DNA from: Clavelina lepadiformis
Lineage: Eukaryota > Chordata > Ascidiacea > Aplousobranchia > Clavelinidae
Direction of reading: 5' to 3'
NCBI RefSeq assembly: GCF_947623445.1
Contig: NC_135246.1
Location: forward strand, 1,924,501 to 1,988,500
DNA length: 64,000 nt
Both the position numbers and the translations under genes were made by a program. Position 1 is the first letter of the stretch. Each line of letters begins with the position of its first letter. Under the pieces are notes generated by a model. The model saw nothing but the letters and a program-made list of their open reading frames with translations, made no database searches and was not told the DNA's origin. Positions 1 through 12,700 of the stretch are shown piece by piece.

Positions 1-1768
1 TTTGCTGACTTGGGTGCTTTCGGTGATCACAAACCTGGGTTGCGAATTTTCAAATTGCTTTAAAGTTTCATCTAAACCAAAAAATAGAATGTTAACTTCA
101 CTGAGTTTAAACAAAGACAAATAACACTTCACGAATGTGACACTTCACGAATGTGACACTTCACAAATAACGCTGACAACATCATTTTCTTTAACAAGAA
201 ATCGTCATTTAAGAGTAAAAATGATTCAAAATCAAAAACATAATAGATTGTTGCTCATGCTTGGATATAATCAGGCTAAAAGCAAAATTACATACCCAGT
301 CTTTACGATATTTTTGATAAATACGAAAACGCGTACACTTGAGATAAAGTTACTTGCTTTAATCATGCACTAACATTTGTAATATTGTAAGTTTTACCAA
401 AAACATCTGGTGGCAGCTAAGTTGCAGCCATGTATCGTGCCCATGTAAGAAAGTCAACTAAAACTCTATAAATACAAATTACAGTGTACTATGTGTACAC
501 GCCTTTCTATGTGGGAACTTCCATGTTAATATTTCACAAAATAGACTAACCAAATGTATACAGCGGGTTGCATGTTGTGGTGATGGCATTGCATGCCGCA
601 GTGCCCAGGATAACGATGGGATATTCGAGGCAGTTGGCAGTGCAAAGAGCAACCACTTCTTGCTTCTTTAAACCCTTCCTGTTGAAAGCACTCGCAAGCT
701 TTTGACTGAACTTTATGATTTCTCGGAATGTTAATTGCTGACCAGTTCCTGCATTGACCTAAATTTTAAAAACATTGTAAAATACGATCTGGATATATCT
801 GGTTGTATGTAAAATGCACACACTTGATAGATCGTTGGTTAACATTTATATATAAAATTAAAGGCATATTGAGGCTGGAAAGTAAGCTGACTTAGTCTTA
901 AAATGATAAACAAATTAGTTTATTTATTTTCAGCTACATGGCTATTAGCAGGAAAAATTTCTTAAACCCTACACCAAGTGAATATACAACACAGTAACAA
1001 ATTAATTATTAATAGGATTGTGCAGTAAAAAAGCTTAAAAGCTAAAACGCTGCAGTCTTGAAATCTTTATTGAATTTAAGATTATTTGCCAAGCATAGTC
1101 CTTTGCTGCATCTTCGCAGTGGCTACAACTTATCGTTTTAACTTTTAACTACATTGAAAATCACCCATTTAAGTAACCGATGGCGAAAAGCTAATGATTA
1201 GCTCTCGCAAATCCAACTATTTAAAAACTTGGGTTAGATGTGAGCTGGCTAGCATACGACATAAAATGCGTAAGTGTTACATCTGTGGCATCTACATACC
1301 GTGGTGTCTTACCAAACAACCAAGTGCATAGGATTCAAAGTGTTATAAAATAAAAACAAGCAGGTGTTTTTTAAGCTTTTTCTTTGTTGTGGAAAATCGA
1401 TTCATCTGAGAGAAATCTTAAAATCCAATGCTCAAAACACTTGCAATTTAAATAAACTAAAGGGGGTCAACAACACAGATAAGAATAAGCAATCGAAAAA
1501 ATCTTGCCAACCTAGAACAATGGTGGCCAGAACTCGAAAAGCATTTAACCATTTCCAAACTTTTTCATTTGCCGAGTAGTTTAAAAGCGAATTCAAAAAT
1601 CGATTAATGGCAGCCGGTTAAATAACAATATGATACGTTTAAAAAATACAAAAGTGATTTACTTACCAACGCTACTTTGTCTCCATGCTGTCTCATTATG
1701 TCAACATTGTATTTGTAAAAGCTGACTTGGGGTATTACCAATTCAGGATATGTAGTTTTAAGAACCAT
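1..1768 (-). CDS. acyl-CoA synthetase (4CL/luciferase-like), inverted copy, 5' part only
   Basis: Left member of a head-to-head duplicated pair. Three exons are visible on the minus strand: 1768-1667 (start codon at 1768), 758-551, and 71-1, which is cut by the window edge. They match exons 1-3 of the right copy (4665-13681) in length (102 and 208 bases) and phase. The 34 codons of exon 1 read the same protein as the right copy, and exon 2 differs by a few mostly silent changes. The encoded part is the N-terminal start of an ANL-superfamily adenylating enzyme, ending near the segment that in 4CL proteins reads NPLYT. The P-loop and adenylation motifs would lie beyond the left edge, so I cannot tell whether this copy is intact. 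Donor and acceptor dinucleotides are preserved in both visible introns, which argues against simple decay. Confidence 0.8.
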
Positions 1769-2853
1769 TCTGATTTTACCAAAGGTTCAAATATAACAGG
1801 ACTAACCTTATTGCACCTTGGAAGCAGAAACAACAATTAAAGAAAAAAAAAACAAGATTTCTGAAATTTTATCTCCAAGGAAGCAAAACCCCCAAATTTG
1901 CCACAACTTGCAGCAGCAAAATGTTTTGCAGAAATAAAAACTGGATCTCCTTCACTTTTGCCCATTTTCTTTAAGCATTTACTTAACAAACAACACACTT
2001 CCAATACTTTGCATCCGAGTATTGGGTATGGTGGCCGTGCTAACCTATCAGACATACTGAACAGGACAGCACAATCAGATTTTGACAATAAATTGTGCTC
2101 AAATTTCTAAGATAGACAAGGACTCAAATTTCGGGATACATTTATTATCAAATACGGTATTCAAACAACAAGCTTTTCTTTGTTTGTTTATCATAATTCA
2201 CGTTGATGAACCACGTGCGTTACCCTAACAAGAACTAATTGATGGGTTGAGATGGATTGTTGACTAAAGTGAACGGAAACATAACGTATAATAGGGATAA
2301 AAAATTTCGGCGTGCTAATTTATGAATCTCGTTAGTGCATGTGCTACACTTTGCACTATGGATTATATAGTCACATCCTATAGCTTAAACCCAGTTTGCA
2401 AATATATTGCAGCCGCCAGCCCTCGCAAACTAAAACGGTTTCGTCCACTTCGGCCAAGAACGGTCCCAATTAACCCACCATTCCATTCTTTGTTAACGCG
2501 TATTCGCGTGTTTCTGCCCCACTTGGCCAACCCATTACCTTACACGTAAAGTTTTTCACTTTTGTCCAATATTGCTTGCCACAGGTTAGCCTAGCAAGAT
2601 TCCTTTCGTTCACTTAAAACTTAGATAATGGCAAAAACGATTCCAATTTCCATACGAATTAGGTCATCAACACGGGGGATTACCCCCATAAGATGAGGAG
2701 AACAAACTTAAACCTAAAAACCAAATGAAAAACAAGACTGTTGCCACATTGGTCATTATTACAAATGCAGAAAATGGCCAAAGGTGTTGGGTCGTGAAAA
2801 TTAAAGCCTGAGTCAAGCTTATTGAGATAAAGGTATTTGTGTAAACATGACGC
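1..2853. repeat. left arm of large imperfect palindrome
   Basis: The reverse complement of this stretch aligns to 3648-6779. Matching landmarks pair as 71 with 6708, 551 with 6184, 758 with 5977, 1768 with 4665, and about 2845 with 3655. The changing coordinate sums show several indels. The largest is roughly 280 bases (about 4843-5123), present in the first intron of the right copy and absent from the left. Substitutions are scattered through both arms. The arm includes promoter, exon and intron sequence, so this is a segmental inverted duplication, not a transposon. It continues beyond position 1. Confidence 0.9.
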
Positions 2854-3647
2854 GTATAGTGGACACTCGAGAATTCTAACTTTCGCTGTGCACAGTTAAT
2901 AGCAAAAAATAAACAATACAAATACACAATTCAATGACCGTCAAGCAAGTGGAGTGTCCAGTGTCCACCTAGGGTTGCCATACCGTCCGGAAAATTCCGG
3001 ACATGTCCGGAATGTAGGGTTAAATTTTGCGTCCGGGAGGAATTTAAAAAAATGCTCAAATGTCCGGAATTTTATGATGGGCGTTTTGGGGGAATTAGAA
3101 TTGCGGGAATAATCCTGTAAATCAGGGGTGTCCAACACGTGGCACGCGACGTGTCTGACCTAGACCCTAGCCTAGAGATCACCATAGCCTAACCCTAGCC
3201 TAGAGATCACCAGAGGTCAAATCAGAAATAGCCCAATAGCCTAGTGAATTCACGACACTATGTTCAAAAATCCACTCCAGTATACAATGGATAGGCAAAG
3301 CATTGCAAGTGTGACGTCATATTGACAGACAATGTGTTCATACCTCATTTTTAAAAACCGCTAGTGGGCACTAAAGAGTGTCCGGATTTTAGGCCACGAA
3401 AATATGGTAACCCTACCATACGCGTCATGGTTGCATTATCAGCGAGGGGGTTTACCTTCTCTGGGATTTTGAGATTAAAGTCAATCATGAAGACCACGTA
3501 AATGAATTGTATTATCGGCAAACGCCCTGGGTTTAAAAATACAAACCGTTAGACTTTTTACAAATAACTAGAGGTTTGTTGCATTGGAATTTGTTGCAAA
3601 TATTTTCTGCCCGCGGTTGTGGGAAGCAAAAACAAAACTTTCTTGTC
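2854..3647. other. palindrome spacer between divergent start regions
   Basis: Unique centre between the two arms, about 0.8 kb. It holds a short inverted-repeat element (2970-3415) and a second, degenerate TIR-like sequence starting near 3124 (CAGGGGTGTCCAAC) that resembles ends of hAT elements. A direct repeat of about 20 bases recurs at roughly 3164 and 3192 (core CCTAGCCTAGAGATCACCA). No coding sequence is evident. The two gene starts lie 2.9 kb apart (1768 and 4665), so most upstream regulatory sequence lies in the duplicated arms and only this core is shared. Confidence 0.6.
2970..3415. mobile_element. short TIR element (MITE-like) in palindrome centre
   Basis: The left end reads TAGGGTTGCCATA and the reverse complement of the right end reads TAGGGTTACCATA, a 12/13 match. 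Both ends are followed by sequence rich in GTCCGG. There is no transposase frame, so the element would be non-autonomous. I could not find a convincing target-site duplication, which leaves the exact ends and superfamily open. The TAGGGTTGCCA type of end is common in hAT-like elements. Confidence 0.5.
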
Positions 3648-6600
3648 CGGAAATTACACAAATACCTTTATCTCAATAAACTTGATTCAGGCTTTAATTT
3701 TCACGACCCAACACCTTTGGCCATTTTCTGCATTTGTAATAATGACCAATGTGGCAACAGTCTTGTTTTTCATTTAGTTTTTAGGTTTAAGTTTGTTCTC
3801 GGCATCCTATGGGGGTAATCCCCCGTGTTGATGACCTAATTCGTATGGAATCGTTTTTGCCATTATCTAAGTTTTAAGTGAACGAAAGGAATGGTACTAG
3901 GCTAACCTGTGGCAAGCAATATTGGACAAAAGTAAAGACCTTTACGTGTAAGGTAATGGTTTGGCCAAGTGGGACTGAAGCGCGCGATTACGCGTTATAG
4001 GCTGTGACTATATAATCCATAATGCAAAGTGTACCACATGCACTAACGAGATTCATAAATTAGCACGCTGAACTTTTTTACCCCTAGGCCTAATATTTGT
4101 TATGTTTCATTTTACTTTAGTCAACAATCCATCTCAACCCATCACTTCGTTCTTGTTACGGTAACGCACGTGGTTCATCAACGTGGTTCATCAACGTGCC
4201 CGCCGAATTATGATAAACAAACAAAGAAAAGCTGGTTGTTTGAACGCCGTAGGCCTATTTGATAATAAATGTATCCCGAAATTTGAGTCTTTATCTATCT
4301 TCGAAATTTGAGCACAATTTATCGTCAAAATCTGATTGTGCTGTCATGTTCAGTATGTCTGATAGGTTAGCACGGCCACCAAACCCAAAACTCTGGTTCA
4401 CGTCCAAAACTGGAAGTTGAATATGTGTGTTGTTTGTTAAGTAAATGTTTAAAGAAAATGGGCAAAAGTGAAGGAGATCCAGTTTTTGTTTCTGCAAAAC
4501 ATTTTGCTGCTTGAAGCCAAGTTTGTAAGTTGTGGCAAAATGGGGGTTTTGCTTCCTTGGAGATAAAATTTCAGAAATCCTGTTTTTTTTTCTTTAATTG
4601 TTTTTTATGCTTCCAAGGTGCAATAGGTTAGTCCTGTTATATGTGAATCTTTGGTAAAATCAGAATGGTTCTTAAAACTACATATCCTGAATTGGTAATA
4701 CCCCAAGTCAGCTTTTACAAATACAATGTTGACATAATGAGACAGCATGGAGACAAAGTAGCGTTGGTAAGTAAATCACTTTTTTGTTTTTTAAACGTAT
4801 CATATTGTTATTTAACTCGCTGCCATTAATCGAATTTTGAAAGCGTAAATATCGTAATATTTTTTGACTTTTATAACCGACAACCGATAAAATAAATATC
4901 TGTTATACCAGACATTCGTTATAGAAATAGTGAAATAGTAAATATGTTTGGCTAAAGGAAAGTTAGACAAGTTTGCAACTTTGAAATATGTATAGTTTAT
5001 AGGCTTACTGATTTTACATATGAAATTACGTAATATTTTACCAAAGCTTAAATTAATCTAAACTGTTTAATACCCTCTGACTAACACTTTTACCTCAAAT
5101 GATTTAGTTATCTCAAGACTGAACGCTTTTAAACTTTCCGTCAAATGAAAAAGTATGAAAAGGGTTAAATGTTTTTCGAGTTCTGGCCACCATTGTTCTA
5201 GGTTGGCAAGATTTATTCGATTGCTTGTGCTTATCTATGTTGTTGACCCCCTTCAGTTTATTTAAATTGCAAGTGTTTTGAGCATTGGATTTTAAGATTT
5301 CTCTTAGATAAATTCGATTTTCCTCAACAAAGAAAAAACTTAAATATAACTCTTTGAATCCTATGCATTTAGTTATTAATTGTAAGACACCACGCTATGT
5401 AGATGCTACGCAACAGTTACGCATTTTATGTCGCATGCAGGGCTGGCCAGCTCACATCAAACCCAACTTTTTAAATAGAAAATTTCTATGGGTTTGTGGG
5501 AGCTAACCATTAGTTCTTCGCAATCGATTACTTAAATGGGTGGTTTTCAATGTAATTAAAACGATAAGTTGTAGCCACTGCAAAGATGCAACAAACAACA
5601 AGCTCAATGCAAATGGTAAATGAGTTTTTAAATTGTTAAACTTTTTTTGGCATAGGACTTTGCTTGGCGAATAATCTTAAATTCAATAAAGATTTCAAGA
5701 CTGCAGTTTTTTAAGCTTTTTTACTGCACAATCCTATTATTAATTAATTTTGTTACTTTTATGTGTATTCACTTGGTATAGGGTTTAAGAAATTTTTCCT
5801 GCTAATAGTCATATAGCTGAAAATAAATAAGCTAATTTGTTTATCATTTTAAGGCTAAGTCAGCTTACTTACCAGCCTCAATATGCCTTTAATGTTAACC
5901 AACGATCTGTCTAGTGTGTGCATTTTGACAACCAGATATATCCAAATCGTATTTTTACAATGTTTTTAAAAATTAGGTCAATGCAGGAACTGGTCAGCAA
6001 TTAACATTCCGAGAAATCATAAAGTTCAGTCAAAAGCTTGCAAGTGCTTTCAACAGGAAGGGTTTAAAGAAGCAAGAAGTGGTTGCACTTTGCACTGCCA
6101 ACTGCCTGGAATATCCCATCGTTATCCTGGGCACTGCTGCATGCAATGCCATCACCACAACATGCAACCCGCTGTATACATTTGGTTAGTCTATTTTGTG
6201 AAATATTAACATGGAAGTTCCCACATAGAAAGGCGTGTACACATAGTACACTGTAATTTGTATTTATAGAGTTTTAGTTGACTTTCTTACATGGGCACGA
6301 TACATGGTTGCAACTTAGCTGTCACCAGATGTTTTTGGTAAAACTTACAATATTACAAATGTTAGTGCATGATTAAAGCAAGTAACTTTATTTCAAGTGT
6401 ACGCGTTTTAGTATTTATTAAAAATATTGTTAAAACTTGGTATGTAAATTTGCTTTTAGTCTGATTATATCCAAGCATGAGCAACAATCTATTTTGTTTT
6501 TGATTTTGAATCATCTTAACTCTTAAATGACGATTTCTTGTTAAAGAAAATGATGTTGTTAGCGTTATTTGTGAAGTGTCACATTCGTGAAGTGTTATTT

Positions 6601-6779
6601 GTATTACATCTTGTTCCTTGCTTTGGGAAAAAGAATTGTTTGGCCTTAATTGAAATACATAGCTTTGTTTAAACTCAGTGAAGTTAACATTCTATTTTTT
6701 GGTTTAGATGAAACTTTGAAGCAATTTGAAAATTCGCAACCCAGGTTTGTTATCACCGAAAGCACCCAAGTCAGCAAAA
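3648..6779. repeat. right arm of large imperfect palindrome
   Basis: Reverse-complement partner of 1-2853. It contains the upstream region and exons 1-3 of the complete acyl-CoA synthetase gene. Arm-specific differences include a tandem duplication near 4171-4198 (a GTGGTTCATCAAC unit repeated) and the extra roughly 280-base block in intron 1. The match is still readable at the first base of the window, so the true duplication end lies further to the left. Confidence 0.9.
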
Positions 6780-9700
6780 TGTTGAAAGTAGCAGAAAAGA
6801 TACCATCAATCAAGGTAATTGTGCTGTGTAATGCTTGTGGCTCTAAATAGGGAAGTAGGATTAGTTTTTCAACACATAAAAGCAAAACTCTGCTATTCAT
6901 GATGCTTTGCATTAAATTGGCCTGGCTTGGTTGGTTGTCGTTTAGTCACAATATAGTATTGCCAGTTTTGTTAGTCAAATTGACAGGAAAATTTGACCAA
7001 GAATTTACACTAAAAAACAAATGATCGTGGCCCCATAACTAGTGATTTTTGAATTGGTTTTAGGACTTGATTACTTGTAAAAGGTAGCAAGCAATTTGAC
7101 TGGACAAAAAAGTTGCCATCTAAGCAATATGGTCTTGTGTGCTGACTGCTGAGGGTTCCCGGTGTTCAATGCATTGTATAAGTGTTACAAACAGCACAAT
7201 CATGTATTGTTTGCCGTACCAATATACCATCATACATATCTCTTTTGGTTATTATGAAAGATGTTTGTGTTGTCATTGAAGTACAGATCTCCCACCAGAT
7301 ACATATAACTTCATAAAGTTTTATGTCTTCTACGTAGGAGATATTTTCAATCGATCCCTCACACTTGTGTTCTTCTCTTTGGACTCTTATCGAAGAAGAT
7401 GACGGTCATAGTAAGTATTCGTAGCAAGTGACAGTTTGATGTAAAGTGATCATGTGATGTCATTGTTTTCAGGTGTCATTAAAATTCTGTTTCCAACTTG
7501 TTGTTTGATAACGTTGACCACAATGTATAATATGTAAAATATATTCTGTACTTGTAATTTTTGTTTATTGTGTATAAATACTGATCTTTGATTTTTGGCG
7601 ATGCAAATATTCATAAACCAGTATTGGTATATAGTGCATTCTAAAATGCCCATCAACTTTCAACAATTAACTTTGTGAATAACAATAAGATTAATGCAAA
7701 AATTTCTGCAGACTTTCCGTTCCTTGTATCAGTGGACCCCATGGCAGATTGTGTTCTTCTCCCATATTCCAGTGGCACAACCGGTGTCCCAAAGGGCGTA
7801 ATGATAACGCATCACAACATGGTTGCACTCTTGGTCATTCTGAGGTAAATCATTGAACGGTTTGCAACGGATGGTTCCTTGTTTCTTACATGTGATCTAA
7901 TTTTACAAATCATTTAAAGTTTGATCGTTGTACAATGAAAAGGTTTTCGTGTTAGATCACCTCAAGTATTTTCTAATCATGTTTTTTCATTTTTACCCAT
8001 GCAGGGGTTTAGGGAAACTAGCCCCTTGGTCAATCACATACAGCGTCATTCCAATGTTTCATTCGTATGGATTATTGAGATTGTTTAGAATGTTGCATGG
8101 CGTGAAGAATCTTTTTGACAAAAGGTTTCATATCAAAAACTTTTTGGAAGCTGTGGAAAAGTATCAGGTTAAAAATAAACTTAGCTATTAACTAAGTACC
8201 TAAAATTAATGGCAATGAGGTATATTTGTTAGTTTTAGTAACACAAAGGTAAAAAATCTACATGTATTAGGTTTTAGATCATTTAAGGTGTTCTTGCTTT
8301 ATTGCTTGGTAAATTAATAACCATTCGTTAATCTTAACCAAAAAATATATCATTTTGGTACTGTAGTTATTTTGTTGGTATAAAGATATTTTACTCAAAG
8401 TTGCAGTCTGCTTTTTATTGTATATTTAGCTAACAGCTCTTTGTATTAGATGTAACAGATAGACAAATTAAATTTAGCAACGATAGATGTAAGAAGATAG
8501 GTTAGAAAGAAATTTTGTGGAAAGTTTGAATTTCTACAGATATATGCAACATTTTCTAATTTTTTAAATATATATGATACTGAATACAACTTGAAACGTA
8601 AACTTGCTTTTACTTCATAGCAAAAAATGTGATGATATTCGATGGTATTTGTGCACGATAATGTACTGTATTGTTTTAACGCTGAGGTAGACAATGCTTG
8701 GCAATTGCGTAGAAAATGAAATAGCAGAAATACTTCATACCTGCTGCAGTTTGGTACATTGTGAGAAAAGCAAGCCGCTTCATTAAGTTAGGAAAGGCAA
8801 GCCACAAATAACATTGCATGACTTACGTTACGACAATAATGAACAGTGAGTTTTGTTTTGTTTCTTTTTTTGCAAAAACTACTATATGGTAGTGGTGTGA
8901 GAAGTGTGCAAAATAGAATAATTTACTATTCTTAAGTATACACTTTGTTACATAAGGTTAAAAGTTACATTCTTCCAAATTTGTCATATTGTATAAGAGT
9001 GTGCATGAGTTTGTGTATTTACTGTTGCCGGAATTTGCTCTTGTTTTCTGAAAAAATTTTGAAAAACCCTCACGCAAACTCTGAAATTTTCTCAAAGCGC
9101 ACAGCAATGCGAAATTCCGCAGTAGATTTGCCTAGTGCGCTACATATAGGTGTACCTTGTATTTCTAAAAGTTCAAGGTGAAATTTGAAAATAAGTATTA
9201 TAAGATGACATATAGATTTAATTGACGTCATCTTAAACCATTCAACAAGAACTTTTGTTTTTTTCAACTTTTGTTTCTTTTCATCTACATGGTTTAATGT
9301 CTGTTTTCTTGACAGATTACCACATTTTCCACTGTACCGCCAATCTTGATTCAGCTCGCTAACAATCCATTGGTTGAGAAATACGACACATCTTCACTGA
9401 CAGTGCTAGGAAGCGGTGCAGCCCCATTGGCTCCTCAGGTGGCAAAGTCTGCAATGCAAAAAATGCAGTCTGTGATTGTGCAAGGTGTGAACTTGGCTAC
9501 TTACTGCATTTTGTTTATGAATATGTTTAGGGTTGAATTTTCTGTTGGACATAGTGAAGATAAATTCATGGTATTGGCAGGTTTAGTAAACTTAAATTGA
9601 GCTACACCAGCGAAAGGTAACATGTATAACATAATAAGCCTAACCAATGGAGCAGATACAAAACACACACTGCAAACCAAAACTTACCATCCCACTGTGA

Positions 9701-12700
9701 AAAACAAGTTGTTGTGAAACACTATTATATACATGTTGCATAGATACATAGGATATTTCAAAGCTGTTTATATTATATATCATACTTGTGGAAACCTTGG
9801 CAATCAATTTTGCAAACAAATGTTCCTTTGATTGTGAGGTCTGTCCGGAAATGCGCTTGCCTTTAGCTGTACAACTTTTTTTGCAGCAAAAAATAATATG
9901 GAACATAATTATGTTCTTTCCTGCATTATGAAGCACAAGCACATACAGTAGGATACGAGGTTATCAGTTACCATTAAGTGCAGTGGGCAGCATATATAAT
10001 TAACAAAAATACAAATTTAGCCATGTCAGAGATAAATCTATTGAAGAATTAATGAAATACTTTGAACTGGCGGCTTTGGTTAGCATTGATTAGCAGTTGG
10101 TTAGCAATAACATTATAAAAAAAATTACTAACTAGAAGCATGTTTTAAAGTAAATGTCTTTGGCTGTGCAGTTTGCTGAAGACGTCGTATTTAAACAAAT
10201 TTATTTCAAAAATTTTATGTTATTTTAAGTTATTTTTAGGATGCAGGACTTGTTTAGTTGTAAAGGTCTTAGACGGCAGTTGTTCTGTTCTTATGCAAAC
10301 AAACTACTTTGTTCATATCTACATTGCCATGTACCAGTATCTATGCTAACATTATTAACATTTCATTACTTGTTCTTACGTTACAAATCTAACATGTTAA
10401 AAATATGCTATTGTTTTATTGAAAATGATGATCAGGTTGGGGAATGACTGAAGCCTTTGTCATTACAACTCTTGGTATGCCTGGTGCACCATTAACAAGT
10501 GTTGGTTTTGTAGTTCCTAACACAAATATTAAGGTGATGCCTTGATGCTTTCCACAACCAATTGTGCATTAGTTTTGAGCAATTTCTTTCAAATCGAGTG
10601 ATTGCAGTGTTGCACTAAATAACGATGTAACTTGCACAGTTGATTTTAATCAATGATTAACTCTTTGTGTAAATTTTTCTGTTGTGTTAGCATTTTCAAA
10701 CTTGGAATGGCCGTTAGTCGTTAACAGTTTTCAACTGTAAAATGTTTTCAAAGCAAACTTTAACTCTTCCTGTGACATTCCCCTTAACAAGTTTAAAGTT
10801 GACATTGTTTTGTACAATTCTTATCTTCTTGGTTTGACATTTTTTTTTGTAAGCTCTTTTGATTATTAACATCTAATCTATTACGACTTTACAAAAAGCA
10901 ATGCATGGTAATGGCATAATTATGAACATAGAATAGTAAATGACTCAATGTTTGCAACAATTTCTGCTTGTAATATATGCACTAATTAAGATTCGTTGTT
11001 GGAGCAATTCTTTTACTACAAGGCGTAATTCTTTGGCCACAATTAAATGATGCATTGCAGATAATTATACTTAATTGCAGATAGATAGGTATTGTATTGT
11101 AATATGATAAACTATAATGTGGAAATACACAGAATAGACTAAAATGATAAAACCTTCGAGTACTATTTCATAATAAAAATTATCCAGTCATAATATCTCC
11201 ATATTATTTAATAATTGGTGAGCTAAAACACTTTTTATGTGTAACTTCTTTTTTATAAAATGTGGAAGCTTAAAGTAACGGCGGTGAAACTTGACTTGTT
11301 GGCATGGCAGTTACGTACTTGGTGCCATTTTCTGAAAAGTTTTCAGTGTAGAACCATGTCACCACTTTTTATAATTTTCCTTCAATTTTCTACCGTTTAA
11401 CGTTTTTACTTAAATTTAACCTAACCTTATGTTTTTTCAATGCGTTTCCAATTTCATGCAACCTAATACGCTGCAGTCATTAATCATCATTAGAATGGTT
11501 AATTACGTATACCGTCAGATCTCGTTAATCTGAACCCCGAACAACCGGAATTCCCGCTATCCGACACAAAACTGCAGGGAACTGATTTCTTCCCATGCAT
11601 TTTACCCCTTTAATTTGGAAATCCCGCTGTCCGACACAGAAGTTTCGAAACAAATGTGCTAAATCAATAGAAAAAAAATCCGATAAACCGGATTGTGCAG
11701 CAAAAAACATTGGTTGTGAATGCAAGTTTTTGTGCGTTTGTCGTAGATGACACAAACAATAGCCAATTATCTATGCACAATGAAAGCAGAAGTGATATAG
11801 TTAAATGAAATCGTTATACAAAGCGCTGAGTCAGCGCTGACGAGCTAGTTTACTAAAAGCATGCACGTAAAATATATTGTCGTTTCTAGGCGATCGTTAA
11901 AATTCTTTTTTGCTTTTTGCAGATGATTTTTGTGACACTGACTAGCTTTTCTCATTCAGCTTGGTGCATTATTGTGCTTAACCCATACAAAATTCTAACA
12001 ATGACCATTGTAACATGTTCCCCGCTCAACAATATTTCACCTTATTATTGTTTTGATTCCGATTATGCGGAAAACTCGCTAACCCGACATTTTTATGACT
12101 AAACAAAGTGATCTGGATAAACGAGGTCTGACTATAATGTACATTTTGTAGATTGTGGATCCGCACACCAGGGAAGAATTAGGCGTCAATGAAGATGGTG
12201 AAATACTTGTCAAAGGCCCGCAGGTTAGAGATTTACCATAATGAGACCCACGACAAGAAACTTTCCAGATTGTTGTCTTTGAATCAGCTGTTCCCAATAA
12301 TTTTGCACAAAAGGCAGGAGTTACATGATATTGTGTGATAATAATTGAATCTTTGTGGACTTGTAATGATATAAGATCGTATTAATTGTAAATATTAACT
12401 GTGACATGTTTCACTATCTTTTATCCAGGAGAGTTTATAAAAAACATTTAGTTGCAAAATAGCCAAAAAAATTTTTAATTTCGTTTCAACTTGGACTGCC
12501 TCTTTGTATTCCCTCCGATAGCTTATGTACACTGCATTATGTTGTTTGCTTATTTTATAAATTTATTGAAACTTACAATACATAAACTGTGTTAACCATT
12601 TTTTTTCTATTGTTGCAACATTGGACAATCTTGATTTTAAATGCCGCGCTGATATTTCCTGTCAAACTTCAACATCCTACACACACTTCTAATTTCTTCA

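Noticed and set aside
1837..2110. Opposing frames in the left palindrome arm, and similar ones at 4291-4497.
   Set aside because: They lie upstream of the start codons, are not conserved in frame between arms, and have no family match.
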